From Budorcas taxicolor (taxonomy: Eukaryota > Chordata > Mammalia > Artiodactyla > Bovidae): DNA of 64,000 bases. The translations under genes were made by a program, and so were the position numbers. Below are positions 1 to 11,614 of this stretch, piece after piece. The stretch is from the NCBI RefSeq assembly GCF_023091745.1, contig NC_068922.1, positions 32,282,501 through 32,346,500 of the forward strand, written 5' to 3'. Position 1 is the first letter of the stretch, and every line of letters starts with the position of its first letter. The notes below the pieces were generated by a model. The model worked only from the letters and a program-made list of their open reading frames with translations, searched no databases and was not told the DNA's origin.

Positions 1-2016
1 ATCCCCAAGAAAAAGAAGGGCAAAAAAGCAAAATGGCTGTCTGAGGAGGCCTTACAAATGGCTGAGAAAGAAGAGAAGTGAAAAGCAAAGGGGAAAAGGA
101 AAGACATACCCATTTGAATGCAGAGTTCCAAAGAATAGCAAGGAGAGATAAGAAAGCCATCCTCAGTAATCATTGCAAAGAAACAGAGGAAAACAACAGA
201 ATTAGGGGACTGGAATGCAAAAGTAGGAAGTCAAGAAACACCTGAAGTAACAGGCAAATTTGGCCTTGGAGTACAGAATGAAGCAGGGCAAAGGCTCATA
301 GGGAAAGACTAGAGATCTCTTCAAGAAAATTAGAGATACCAAGGGAACATTTCATGCAAAGATGGGCTCGATAAAGGACAGAAATGGTATGGACCTAACA
401 GAAGCAGAAGATATTAAGAAGAGGTGGCAAGAATACACAGAAGAACTGTACAAAAAAATCTTCACAACCCAGATAATCATGATGGTGTGATCACTCACCT
501 AGAGCCAGACATCCTGGAATGTGAAGTCAAGTGGGCCTTAGAAAGCATCACTACGAACAAAGCTAGTGGAGGTGATGGAATTCCAGTGGAGCTGTTTCAA
601 ATCCTGAAAGATGATGCTGTGAAAGTGCTGCACTCAATATGCCAGCAAATTTGGAAAACTCAGCAGTGGCCACAGGACTGGAAAAGGTCAGTTTTCATTC
701 CAATCCCAAAGAAAGGCAATGCCAAAGAATATTCAAACTACCACACAATTGCACTTATCTCACACGCTAGTAAAGTAATGCTCAAAATTCTCCAAGCCAG
801 GCTTTAGCAATACGTGAATCGTGAACTTCCAGATGTTCAAGCTGATTTTAGAAAAGGCAGAGGAACCAGAGATCAAATTGCCAACATCTGTTGGATCATG
901 GAAAAACCAAGAGAGTTCCAGAAAAACATCTATTTCTGCTTTCTTGACTATGCCAAAGCCTTTGACTGTGTGGATCACAATCAACTGTGGAAAATTCTGA
1001 AAGAGATGGGAATACCAGACCACCTGACCTGCCTCTTGAGAAACCTGTATGCAGGTCAGGAAGCAACAGTTAGAACTGGACATGGAACAACAGACTGATT
1101 CCAAATAGGAAAAGAGTACATCAAAGCTGTATATTGTCACCCTGCTTATTTAACTTATATACAGAGTACATCATGAGAAACACTGGGCTGGATGAAGCAC
1201 AAGCTAGAATCTGGATTGCCAGGAGAAATATCAATAACCTCAGATATGCAGATGACACCAGCCTTATGGCAGAAAGCAAAGAAGAACTAAAGAACCTCTT
1301 GATAAAAGTGAAAGATGAGAGTAAAAAATTTGGCTTAAAGCTCAACATTCAGAAAACGAAGATCATGGCATCTGGTCCCATCACGTCATGGCAAATAGAT
1401 GGGGAAACAGTGGAAACAGCGGCTGACTTTATTTTTTGGGGCTCCAGAATCACTGCAGATGGTGACTGCAGCCAGGAAATTAAAAGACGCTTACTCCTTG
1501 GAAGAAAAGTTATAACCAACCTGGACCACATATTATAAAGGAGAAACATTACTTTGCCAACAAAGGTCTATCTTGTCAAGGCTATGGTTTTTCCAGTAGT
1601 CATGTATGGATGTGAGAATTGGATTATAAGGAGAGCTGAGCACCGAAGAATTGATGCTTTTTAACTATGGTGTTGGAAAAGATTCTTGAGAGTCCCTTGA
1701 ACTGTAAGGAGTTCCAATCACTCCATCCTAAAGGAGGTCAGTCCTGAGTGTTCATTGGAAAGACTGATGTTGAAGCTGAAACTTCAATACGTTGGCCACC
1801 TGATGCGAAGAGCTGACACATTTGAAAAGACCTTGATGCTGGGAGGGACTGAAGGCAGGAGGAGAAGGGGACGACAGAGGATGAGATGGTTGGATGGCAT
1901 CACTGACTCAATGGACATGAGTTTAAGTAAACTCTGGGAGTTGGTGGTGGGCAGGGAGGCCTGGCGTGCTGTGGTCCATGGGGTCACAGAGTCGGACATG
2001 ACTGAGTGACTGCCCT
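1..2016 (+). mobile_element. BovB (RTE) LINE, 5'-truncated by the window edge, decayed reverse transcriptase
   Basis: This is a non-LTR retrotransposon of the BovB/RTE clade. Translated pieces at 424-804, 814-1098, 1134-1538 and 1755-2009 together cover the reverse transcriptase domain and C-terminal region. Visible landmarks are the FLDYAKAFD block (about 940-968), the catalytic LRYADD box (about 1237-1254) and the LLGRK and REAWRA stretches near the end. The frame is broken by a TAG at 805-807, a shift between about 1098 and 1134, and stops between 1538 and 1755, so it cannot make an active enzyme. The 3' end (ggtcacagagtcggacatga) is the typical BovB tail also shared with Bov SINEs. The upstream part (1-420) is the linker and endonuclease side and is also degenerate. 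It is a relic, not a host gene. Confidence 0.93.
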
Positions 2017-2019
2017 GAA

Positions 2020-2140
2020 TGACCTAGATGGGAAAAGAATTTTAAAAAGCGTGGACACATGTATACCTGATTCAGATTGCTGTGTGCATCTGAAACTAAC
2101 ACAACATTATAAATCAACTAGACTCCAATAAATTTAGAAA
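2020..2140 (+). mobile_element. Cetartiodactyl L1 3'-end fragment
   Basis: The block ending aacacaacattataaatcaac then an A-rich tail is the 3' UTR end of the L1 subfamily that recurs across this window (compare about 8020-8200 and 24700-24905). It is 5'-truncated and abuts the BovB end. Confidence 0.75.
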
Positions 2141-2145
2141 AAAAA

Positions 2146-3055
2146 TCAGAAAAATGGAAAATAGCAAATGTTGGTGAGAAAGTGGAGAAATTTGAACCCT
2201 TGTATGTTGCTGTTTGAAATATAAAACAGTACAGCAACTGTGATAAAGATTTTGTGGTACCTCAAAATGTTAAACCTAGAATCACCATTTGACACAAAAA
2301 CCCACTCCAAAGCATGTACCCAAAAGAACTGCAAAGAGGTAGCTCAGATGGTAAAGAATTTGCTTGCAAGGTGAGAGACCTGGGTTCAATCCCTGGCTTG
2401 GGAAGATCCCCTGGAGAAGGGAATGGCAACCGACTGCAGTATTCTTGCCTGGAGAATCCCATGAACAGAGGAGCCTGGCGGGCCTCAATCCATGAGTCGC
2501 AAAGAGTTAACACTACTGAGCAACCAAGCACACAGCATTCAAACAAAAACGTGTACATGAGTGTTATAGCAGCACTATTCACAACAGTCAAAAGGTGGGG
2601 GAAAGAATGTTAATAATGGATAAATGGATAAACAAGCGTGACTTATCCATGCAGTAGACTACTATTCAACCGTAAAAAGGGGTGAAGTTCTGAAGCATGT
2701 TGCAACACGGATGGACCTTGAAAATATTACGGTGAGTGAAGTGTCAGGCACAAAGGGATGGATATTATACGATTCTACTAAAAGAAATGTCTAAGATAGG
2801 CAGCTCCATGGAGATAGACAGATTACAGGCTTCCAGGGTCTGGGAGGAAAGACAAAGCACACGTTATTATTTAATGGTACAGTTTCCATTTGGAGAAATG
2901 AAAATGTTTTACAAGTAGGTAGAGGTGACAGTCACACAATATTGTGAATGTACTAAATGCCACTGAATTGGATGCTTTCAAATGGTTAGTTTTATCTTAT
3001 TGGAATTTTATCTCAATAAAAAAGAGATTGCTAAAGTACCAAGTGAAAAAAAAAA
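2146..3055 (+). mobile_element. Old L1 3' region, split by a SINE
   Basis: The sequence before 2333 and after 2540 reads as one L1 ORF2/3' UTR segment. Typical phrases are caatggatgg-like cacggatggacct, the actattcacaacag run and a final A-run at 3045-3059. It is interrupted by the Bov-tA SINE listed next. The same part of L1 is present at 5300-6150 in a better preserved form. Confidence 0.7.
2333..2535 (+). mobile_element. Bov-tA SINE nested in L1
   Basis: This is a full tRNA-derived SINE body: ggtagctcagatggtaaaga, then gggttcaatccctggcttgg, aagatcccctggagaagg and a 3' end with gagtcgcaaagagttaacac. It lies inside the L1 segment at 2146-3055. Confidence 0.88.
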
Positions 3056-3059
3056 AAAA

Positions 3060-3550
3060 GTACCAAATGATGTGCTAGCTTAAAATAAAACATGAAGGCT
3101 CACAAATATGTCACTAAGTATCGTAGTAATTGCTGGAAAGTTTTTGTTCTAAATATGTGTTAGTGACTTAGAAAATAGTGTTTATTTCCATATCCTTTTA
3201 TAAAGACAACAACCTGAAGCTAAGTGAAGACTCATCAACTAAAAGCATTAGAATGGCTGTAATCAAAAGTACAGACATAAGAGAAAAATTAAGACTCTGA
3301 CAGCTCAAGTGGCATTCACTGCAGATCTACTTGCCAATAGAAATGTGGGAACAGTTAAAAATAGACAGGATGAACAAATCATAACAAATGGTAGGGACTC
3401 GTCTGTAATAAGGTTGAGGTTGAATTCTTCATTGTTTTCACTCGTATTTCTTCCTGTCCTATTGCAATCGAGATACATATTTTGCTACATTTTACTGGTT
3501 ATGAAATAAATATCTGAGCCCAGAATTGGAAGTGTGTATTGAGCTGAGAT
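3060..3550. other. Intergenic stretch with no recognised feature
   Basis: AT-rich unique-looking sequence. The 66-codon open frame at 3309-3506 has no recognisable domain and I treat it as chance. Confidence 0.6.
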
Positions 3551-3890
3551 TCTGTATCACTTTTCTGAATCTTGGTTTTCTCAACTGTGAGATGGAAATA
3601 ACATAGACTTCCCTGGGAGTCCAGTGGTTAAGACTTCACCTTCCAATCCTGGGGTTGTAGGTTTGATCCCTGGTTGAGGAGCTAGGATTCCACATGCCTC
3701 GTGACCAAAAAACCAAAACATGAAACATTAACAATATTGAAACAAATTAAAGACTCAAAAATGGTCCACAGAAAAAAATTAAAAGATGAAAATAACAATA
3801 TCCTCTTCCATGCCAGTAAGAAGCATCACAATAGATCATTTACGTAAGGCAGACTGCCTGGCATAGAGTCAACAACTATTAAACATTGAA
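3551..3890 (+). mobile_element. MIR SINE remnant split by a CHR SINE
   Basis: The 5' part (about 3551-3605, ttggttttctcaactgtgag followed by atggaaataa) and the 3' part (about 3786-3890, ending gcctggcatagagtcaacaa) match the middle and end of an ancient MIR. The inserted CHR element separates them, and gatggaaataaca / gatgaaaataaca flank it as a probable target-site duplication. Confidence 0.65.
3606..3784 (+). mobile_element. CHR-type tRNA-Glu SINE
   Basis: It starts acttccctgggagtccagtg, has the Pol III B-box-like ggtttgatccctgg and ends in an A-rich tail. The structure is the short cetartiodactyl tRNA-Glu SINE. It sits within a MIR remnant. Confidence 0.8.
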
Positions 3891-4044
3891 AAGAAGACCC
3901 TTTCTATCCTAGAGCCATCTCCTTGAGATTTCTGCTTGATAGATATTTGCTCCATATTTCAGGTCTCTTCCAGGGAGCAATAGGAGGAGGAGTTACCTCA
4001 GTTTTGAAAATGGGAGTTTTTTAAGGAAAAGTACCATGGAGTTT

Positions 4045-4268
4045 GGCGCTTCCCTGGGGGCTCAGCAATGAAGAATCTGCTGGCAGTGCAGGAGCCGCAG
4101 GAGACATGGGTTCAGTTCCTGGGTTGGGAAGATCCCCTGGAAGAAGGCATGGCAACCCACTCCAGTATTCTTGCACGGGGAATCCCATGGACAGAGGAGC
4201 CTGGTGGGCTACATCCATAGTGTCACAAAAGAGTCAGACATGACAGCTTAACAATTTAGCACACATGC
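4045..4268 (+). mobile_element. Bov-tA SINE
   Basis: Full-length Bov-tA: cttccctgggggctcagcaa, gggttcagttcctgggttgg, aagatcccctgg, ccactccagtattcttgc and the acagctta end. Confidence 0.88.
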
Positions 4269-4403
4269 ACATACCTTGGAGCTCTGAAACTAAACATGAG
4301 CCTTTTCTGTGGTTTAAGGGCTACTCCATATAAAGTTCGTGATACACTTAGAGATTCTCATCAAGGGGCATCTCTGAATAAGCACATTCCTATTGCTGTT
4401 TCT

Positions 4404-4679
4404 TGGAGAAGGCAATGGCACCCCACTCCAGTACTCTTGCCTGGAAAGTCCCATGGATGGAGGAGCCTGGTAGGCTGTGGTCCATGGGGTCGCAAAGAGT
4501 CTGACTCACCTGAGTGACTTCGCTTTCACTTTTCACTTTCACGCATTGGAGAAGGAAATGGCAACCCACTCCAGTGTTCTTGCCTGGAGAATCCCAGGGA
4601 CGGGGGAGCCTGGTGGGCTGCTGTCTATGGGGTCGCACAGAGTCGGACACGACTGGAGCAACTTAGGAGCAGCAGCAGC
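4404..4679 (+). mobile_element. Bov-A2 dimeric SINE with perfect 12-bp target duplication
   Basis: There are two tandem monomers (first centred on ccccactccagtactcttgc, second on cccactccagtgttcttgcc) joined by a ttcactttcactttt-like linker, then a short AGC tail. The target-site duplication attgctgtttct occurs at 4392-4403 and 4680-4691 without mismatch, so this is a fairly recent, complete insertion. Confidence 0.93.
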
Positions 4680-4714
4680 ATTGCTGTTTCTATGAATATG
4701 ACTTTCACTTAAAT

Positions 4715-4905
4715 TTTATTTATTTATTTATTTGACTGCACCAGGCCTTAGCTGCAGTACATGGGACCTTCCATCTTTGCTGTGGCATGCAGGATCTTTA
4801 GTTGTGGTATGAGGAATCTAGTTCCCTGACCAGCGATCAAACCCAGAACCCCTGCATGGCGGGTGCAAGTATTAGCCACTGGGCCACCAGGGAAGTCTCA
4901 TGATT
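4715..4905 (-). mobile_element. CHR-type SINE, antisense
   Basis: Read on the minus strand it starts acttccctggtggcccagtg and ends in an A-rich (aaataaataaat) tail. The plus strand shows the reverse: poly-T side first, then ccaccagggaagtc at the end. Confidence 0.82.
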
Positions 4906-4914
4906 TTCTAAATG

Positions 4915-6150
4915 TTTAATCATCTGAAAATATACATTGAGAATCCAAAAGCTAGATTCTTACCTCATGCCCTATACAAAACTAACTCAGAATGAATCAA
5001 AGACCTAAAGGTATGGCCTAAAACTGTAAAACTCTTTGAGGAAAACAGAAGGGATACATTTTATGCCATTCGATTTGGCAATAGGCAATTTAAAAAAAAG
5101 ATAAATTGGACTTCAAAATCACACACTTTTGTGCATCAACGGATACTGTCAACAGAGTGAAAAGGCAACCCATGGGATGGGGGGAAATAATTGCACATCA
5201 TACATCTGGTAAGGGATTAAGATCTTATAGCATAGGAGTTCCTTATATGTATGTATTCTAGATCGGACACAGCTGATGTGACTTAGCAGCAGCATAGCTC
5301 ACAAGAAAGAAACAAAAACCCATTGAAAAATAGGCAAAGGACTTGAATAAACATTTATCCACAGAAGATGAGACAAATGACCAGCAAGCATATGAAAAGA
5401 TGCTCAGCATTACTAATCATTAGGGAAATACAAGTGAAAACCACAATGAGATATCACTTCATACCCACTGGGATGGTACTAAAAAAGAAAGAAAAATAAC
5501 AAGTGCTTGTGAGCATGTGGAAAAGCTGAAGCTTTGTATACTGTTGATGAGTATGTAAAATGGTACAGCCACTATGGAAACCAGTATGGAAGCTCCCCAA
5601 ATAGTTAAAAATGCAAATACTGTTTGATCCAGCAATTCCACGTCTAGGTACATACACAAAAGGACTAAAAGCAGGGATTCAAACAGATATCTATATATTG
5701 ATGTTCATAGCATTATTCATAACAGTACAAGGGTAAAGCAAGTGAAGTGTCCAGTGATGGATAGATGGATACACATAGTAGATACGAACAATGGAATATT
5801 ATTCAACCTTAAAGAGGAAGGAAATTCTGACACATGCAGTGACCTGGATAAGCCTTAAAAGTATTATGCTAAGTGACACAAGCCAGTCTCCAAAGGACAA
5901 ATACTATAATATTCCACTAGTCAATTCATAGAGACAGCAAGTAGAAAGGTGGCTGCCAAGGAGTGGAGGAGGGGAGGACAGGGAGTTTAATGAGGATGGT
6001 GTTTCCATCTTGGAAGATGAAAAATGCTCTGGAGATGGATAATGTTGATGGTTACATAACAGTATGAATGTACTTAATGCCACAGAATTATACACTTAAA
6101 AATGATAAATTATTTGCTGTATGTTTTATCACAGTAAAAAATAAAAAAAG
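4915..6150 (+). mobile_element. L1 LINE 3' part (ORF2 end and 3' UTR)
   Basis: Recognisable L1 ORF2 C-terminal nucleotides include gagatatcacttcataccca and aatgcaaatactgtttgatc. They run into a 3' UTR ending caca(g)taaaaaataaaaaaag. Multiple stops mean there is no functional ORF2. It carries a tiny SINE-tail insertion at 5261-5294. Confidence 0.82.
5261..5294 (+). mobile_element. 34-bp Bov-A2 3'-tail fragment inside L1
   Basis: The string gatcggacacagctgatgtg followed by acttagcagcagca is the last part of a Bov-A2 monomer plus its AGC tail, embedded in L1 sequence. It is extremely 5'-truncated. Confidence 0.7.
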
Positions 6151-6282
6151 AAACACTGAATGTGTATGAGAAGAGTTTCATCCCAATTAAAAAAAAATAA
6201 TAGCAGTAACTTGGGCTATAACTTAGAGTTCAAGAATATTTGGTTTTCTTAGGAAATTCAAGCAGGCACTCAGTCCTCTCAG

Positions 6283-6735
6283 ACAGCACTGTTCAACAGA
6301 AATACAGTGCAAGCTAAGGGTCTAATGACAGAAGCAATTCAGATTTTTTAGTAATTGTATTGGGCTTCCCTGGTGGTTCAGAAGAATCTGCCTGCAATGT
6401 GGGAGAAGTGGGTTCAATCCCTGGGTTGGGAAGATCCCCTGGAGAAGGAAACGGCTACCCACTCCAGTATTCCGGCCTGAAGAATTCCATTGACTGTATA
6501 GTCCATGAAGTCACAAAGAGTTGGACAGGACTGAGCAATTTTCACTTTCACTTTATTCAAAGAGAAATAGGTGAAATTGATTTTAATAATTAATGGATGT
6601 ATTTTAATACCATAACATCTATTTATTTAACATAATATACTCAAAATAGATCATTTCAACATAGAGTCAGTGTAAAACTGTCTATGAGATATTTTAGTCT
6701 TTTGGGTGGGATACATGTAGGGTGCCTCACTTTGG
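6283..6735 (+). mobile_element. Old hAT-type DNA transposon remnant, split by a SINE
   Basis: The left side (agcactgttcaacagaaata) and right side (ttcatttcaacatag-like atcatttcaacatagagtca) fit the non-autonomous hAT element whose terminal sequence is cagtgctgtccaatagaa. It is interrupted by Bov-tA at about 6361-6556. Subfamily not assigned. Confidence 0.5.
6361..6556 (+). mobile_element. Bov-tA SINE
   Basis: The body gggcttccctggtggttcag, gggttcaatccctgggttgg, aagatcccctggagaaggaa and an end in ttcactttcactttat identify it. It is inserted in the hAT remnant. Confidence 0.88.
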
Positions 6736-6869
6736 TTTGAAAGTGAAAGTTTCACTTTGGTTTAAAAATGTTTAAAGGTGGAACTAGTTAAATTTCAAGT
6801 ACTCCCTAGACTAGGGGCTACTAAATTAGCTAGGACAACTCGGCAGCATTTCTCTTTTCTTTGTTTAGT

Positions 6870-7130
6870 GCTTATTCATTTTTGGTTGCATTGGGTCTTA
6901 GTGGCAGCACGTGGGATCTTGGCTGGTACCTATGGGCTCTTCGTTGCCTTGCTCAAGCTTCTCTCCAGTCACGGAGGGAGTGAAGCTGCGGCACCCCCAG
7001 TAGTTGTGGCTCACAGGAGCATAGTTGCCTCCAGGCATGGGGGATCTTAGTTCTAAGACCAGGAATCCAACCCACATCCCCTGCATTGGAAGGCGGATTC
7101 TTAACCACTGGACCACCAGGGCAGCATATT
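6870..7130 (-). mobile_element. CHR-type SINE, long form, antisense
   Basis: The plus strand shows the reversed element ending ccactggaccaccagggcag. The central ggaggcaac/gtggctcacag region fits the longer CHR subfamily. Open frames here (6778-7047 on +, 6898-7176 on -) are SINE shadow. Confidence 0.78.
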
Positions 7131-7837
7131 TTCCCCTGGAGAAATTAGTCTCTGAAACTGAGATGAAACACCTCACAAGGTAGTCACATCTTAAATGATG
7201 CTAATGAACAACTGTGGAGGGAACTACTCAAAAGACCTGCCTCAGCTTGACAGTATGACAAGTTAGGAGTATTAAAACGAGCTACTTAAATGCAGAAGTC
7301 TGGACAGTACCTGTTTCTGGACCTAAAAGAGAATGAGAGGAAGGAAAGCTTGGTTTGCTCTCTGAGATGTGTTTATTTCTGACTGGGCAGGCCAAGAGTG
7401 AGCCAGGAAAGAGTGGAAGGAGGAGAGGAACACTGGAGCAGTGACGGTGGGTGGGGGTGGGGTGTGAAAGAGCAGTGAACAAAGGCGCATCTGTGTTTGG
7501 GAGAAAAATATGATTTTATCTCAGAACTTTCTTTTTTTTTATCCTTACATCACTGTATCCCAAGGCCAAAGGAATTTTTTTAGAGGTTGAAGATTGTATT
7601 CCCCAAGTGCAAAAGAGTCCTTCTTCCTGTTCCCTGGTTTATGGAGCGAACCCCTAAAGACTGAATCATGTGTTATATGTTGAAAGCAAGGAATCAGAAT
7701 CAAATACTGACTTCACTTACAGACATGTTAATAGGAGGGTTGATCAATCTGAAATGATGTGTGTTTAGCTGCTTCTGAACAGTTGTGTTCACATAAATTT
7801 GCCTTTAAAAATGGTTTATTAAGCTCTGATATTTATT
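7131..7837. other. Intergenic stretch, nothing recognised
   Basis: It contains purine-rich and G-rich patches (for example gtgggtgggggtggggtgtg near 7447) but no gene or repeat I can name. Confidence 0.55.
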
Positions 7838-7960
7838 TTTTTGGCCACACCATGCAGCATGTAGGATCTTAGTTCCCCGACTACGGATCGAACCCACCCC
7901 CAACCCCTTGCCCTGGAAGCACAGAGTCTTAACCACTGGACTGCCAAGGAAGTCCCTAAG
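7838..7960 (-). mobile_element. CHR-type SINE, antisense
   Basis: The reversed SINE ends on the plus strand with aaccactggactgccaagga then agtccc. The poly-T side is at 7838-7850. Confidence 0.8.
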
Positions 7961-8019
7961 TTTGTGCTAATCTTTAGTGAGTGTGGGACAAGGGATCTAG
8001 GAGTATCAAGATGAACACG

Positions 8020-8200
8020 TCATACAGGGACCTACTGTAGAGCACAGGGAATGCTGCTCAATATTCTGTAATAACCTAAATAGGAAAAAAAATTGAAAAA
8101 GAATAGATACTTGTATATGTATAACTGAATCACTTTGCTGTACACCTGAAACACAACACTGTTAATCAACTATATTCCAGTATAAAATGAAAATTTTAAA
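8020..8200 (+). mobile_element. L1 3' UTR end
   Basis: The phrases gggacctactgtagagcaca and ctgaatcactttgctgtaca, then acacaacactgttaatcaac and an A-rich tail are the standard cetartiodactyl L1 3' end. Confidence 0.85.
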
Positions 8201-11200
8201 AAAGATGAACAGAAGCACCTAGTTTTGTGCAGAAGAGAGACATGGTCATTTTCTTTCAAGCTGGTAAGTTCAAAACAAAACAAAACACTTTTTTCTTTTT
8301 AAAGCAAGGAAAGGAATTTCATCCCACACCAGAGCAATAAGGGTAAGCTTCCTGGAACAGAATTTTAAAAGCAACTGGTGTTGCTGCTAGTGAAATAGGA
8401 TGTCCTTCCAGGCAGAGGGCAGAACGATCAACCATGAAACAGTGAGTTGTGGGTAACTGTCCAGCAAAGAGAAATAACTTCAAAGGTGCCATCTTGTACA
8501 TTTAAAGCATCGCTCATTATAACCTGTGTTGCCTAGTCTACTGTGTATTCAGGAAGTGTAGGAGTCGTACTTCATTCAGTGCCAATATCTCTATTGCCCT
8601 GGATTATAGCAGACACACGCGTATACAATGGCATGGATGAATAACATTTCTGCTATTCATAGCAGGCTTATCTCTAGCAAGTACATGAATGCAGTCATCA
8701 CATGCAGCAATAGAAATATGAAAATCTGTTTCTCCAGCCAGAAATGCAGTCTTAACCTGGGTGGCAGAATAATTGAAGTCCACCAGGCAACTGAAAACAG
8801 GTCATAGAGTTGGGGTTTAAAAAACTCATGTGTAATTCCCGCCACTTGTCAGCTATTCAGGCTTGGTGACGTCAGTCTTTGCTAGTTCTTCATCAAAATT
8901 CACTCTCCTAACTGGACCATGGTTCACAGCTTGACTTGTAGGTTTTTCATGGGATAGAGTTTTAGCCAATAAAATGTAAGTAGGAGAGATCCAGACCACT
9001 TCCAAGGTTGGCCAATAAAAATTTGCAAGCTCTACCTGTCCACCATGTATGTTCCATGGCCACATTTTCCAAAAATTTGGTCCTAAATGTGAGCGTGAAG
9101 CAGAGCCCCTTCTGATGGTGAACCACTTATCCCAGCATCAAAGGAATGCATTTCTTGTTCCTTAATCCACTAAATACTTAGAGCTTATTTGTTATAGAAA
9201 TTTGATCTATGCTAACTTAGGGAACAGTAATACCTACTTCACAGATGAGATGACATATATAAATCCTTAGCACAGGGCCTGGCAACTTGTATGTAAGCCA
9301 AAGTACCAGTTGTTATAGTTATAATTTGGATGAGAATCAAATCATAAATTATAAATCAATGTGAAACTAAAAACTAGAAAGTTATACAATATTGGATATT
9401 CCAGACCTCTGTCTCTTGGGTAGTTTTAAGAAACTCATGAAATCTTATTACTTCTAATGAAGCCTTTACTTTGGAAGTGAAATTAAGCTTTCCCCAACCA
9501 CTTACACATCTCAGTTGTAACCTTTCACTATAGGCACACATAACACACACACACAGATGCACACACATGTACAACTCTCTTATATGGCATATATTTGCAT
9601 CTTTATATGCTTTTAAATAATAATTAATGATTCAGGTCATTCATTTTATACTTTTCAAAAAGCAAGTGTGTAATTTAGTGGAATATATCATAACAGTTCA
9701 TATACCAGTGACCGATACAGGTATACCCTTATGAAAATGCCATTAATAATGTCTGAAATCTAGAACCATAAACGAAATGGAAAATGATTTACTAAGTAAG
9801 AGGGGAAATCACATTGGTGCATATCTGTTCTAAAGAACTCTTACTCCAAGGTCTTAAATACAACCACAAATCTACAGGCAAGAGAGAAGTAAGGTAATTA
9901 TAATCACTGGTTCTTCCATTTACAAGGGGGGGGGGGGAACCCAACTCTTATAAAACCTCTGGCTTCCTTGGCCAGTGTTTCTTTTTAGCCTCTGTTCTCA
10001 TCTCAGAGTGTTAATAATGCCCAGAATATGCCTGTCCATTACAACGACTAATGAGCATACCGGAGTTCACATACAGCTTGAACAAATTAGTCATCTGCAT
10101 TTAAATGACTCGGCTGATGATTGTACCTCCATTATTACTGGGGTGCATCTGCATACCTTTTAACATTGAAAAGAATTGGGCTTTCCATATCTAATTATAG
10201 GTTTCATCTGTGGCTTTTAAGTACTGCACAAGTCAAGTTAAAAACAAAACTGACCATAATTTAGAGAACATCCATGATAAATTTCCCAAGAATTTACCCC
10301 CCACCCCCATCTATTCTGGCATTATTCCCTTTTTTAGGTAGGCGCAATGTGGTGTTACTTTTTATTTGAAAACTATGACAAGTCAGGCTACAGCCTGAAT
10401 GGGTACAAAGTTTAATGTTACTGTTCAATATAAGCTAATTAAATTACACAGGTTATAAGGAAAGAATTAATATAATCCTTTCATAAAAGTTGTGATTAGG
10501 TAAATGTCTTTGTATCTTAAAATTTGCAAAGTTATATGCTATCTTTTAAAACATATGAAAACAGATCATTCATTCATCCATTTATGCAACAGGAGTTTTC
10601 AGGTTCCAACTAAGTGTGAGAGACCATGCTGGATGCAGGAGACACTACCATGAGTAAGACCCAACTGGCTGCCCCCAAGGAACTCTGTCTAGTGGCAGAG
10701 ACAAACAGAAAACACCGTTCTGTATCATAAATTAATGGAATGAATAAAATACACTCTATCATTTAAACGTTTAATTCAAACTTGACTTGCCCTTTGGCTA
10801 TAAGCATTATTTTAAATGATTTGCAAGGTGGTTTTTCTATTTTGTGGTCTCTTTAAAAATCTGATGAAAGATAAAATTCTACTTCCCAAATGTTCATAAT
10901 TAAAAGCAAATGCACAGATAATTAAGTATACTATAAGAAATCCAACAGATGTCATGGGAAAACAAGTTTCATCAGACCTGACATTTTAAAAACAATATTA
11001 GAATGCATCTGTCATTCATTCCTTCAAGTATGCATTAACTGGTTTCTAAGTGCTTACTAAGTAGACTGTAAACTACAAAATTCCTGATCTTCATTGTCCA
11101 TGCTTCTAATCAAGATCCCAAGTGTGCTCAAGTGAATAAGCGTGGCTCCCACACACACAGAATTTACACTCTAATCTAAAACCAGATTTAATGTTATCTG

Positions 11201-11600
11201 TTCTTTAACGTTCTTAAGAGGGATTAAAACATCCTCTTAAGGAAATATCAGCAGATCATGAAGCTCAAAGAGATTATAACTCCAAAATCTTTAAATACCT
11301 AGTCTTTTCCACTTTCTTATTTACATACATGCATACATATACACACACACACATGCAAAACTGCTGCTGATTGTTATAAATGAAACTTAAAAAAAAAAAT
11401 CTTAGCCGAGGTTTTCAGAAGGCTGCTAGCCATGGCTGCAAAGCAGAGAGTGCCACCTCCCTCACTAGCTGGATACCCACCCATATCCTAACCAGGAGCT
11501 TCCTAACTCCCACTCTGTTGCTTTACAAAATGTGATTTTATTATTATTGTGAAATGTTGTTAACCAGTTTTTCACTGCTTCTGTTTAACCTTGTCATGTC
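8201..11600. other. Repeat-poor upstream region
   Basis: This 3.4-kb stretch lies 2-5 kb upstream of the CACNB2 island and has no young retroelement. I see only weak MIR/L2-like pieces (about 9205-9300 and 10605-10710), a short CA run (9541-9570), a 12-base G-run (about 9926-9938) and an AC run (about 11340-11352). No coding gene is supported. The block about 9960-10240 is balanced in composition, with TAAT and TGCAT motifs, and could be non-coding regulatory DNA; that is inference only. Confidence 0.5.
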
Positions 11601-11614
11601 TCTTCCCTATTTTG

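Noticed and set aside
424..2009. Reverse transcriptase-like open frames as host or viral genes
   Set aside because: They are relics of a BovB LINE with stops and frameshifts; the same holds for 43852-44558, 47975-49635, 56275-56900, 60135-60608 and 60800-61443.
2333..2535. tRNA-like A and B boxes as tRNA genes
   Set aside because: These boxes belong to tRNA-derived SINEs, here and at all other Bov-tA and CHR copies; none folds as a complete tRNA by eye.
9946..9956. TATA-like box (cttataaaac) as an upstream promoter
   Set aside because: It is in AT-rich DNA with no associated open frame, splice donor or CpG enrichment.
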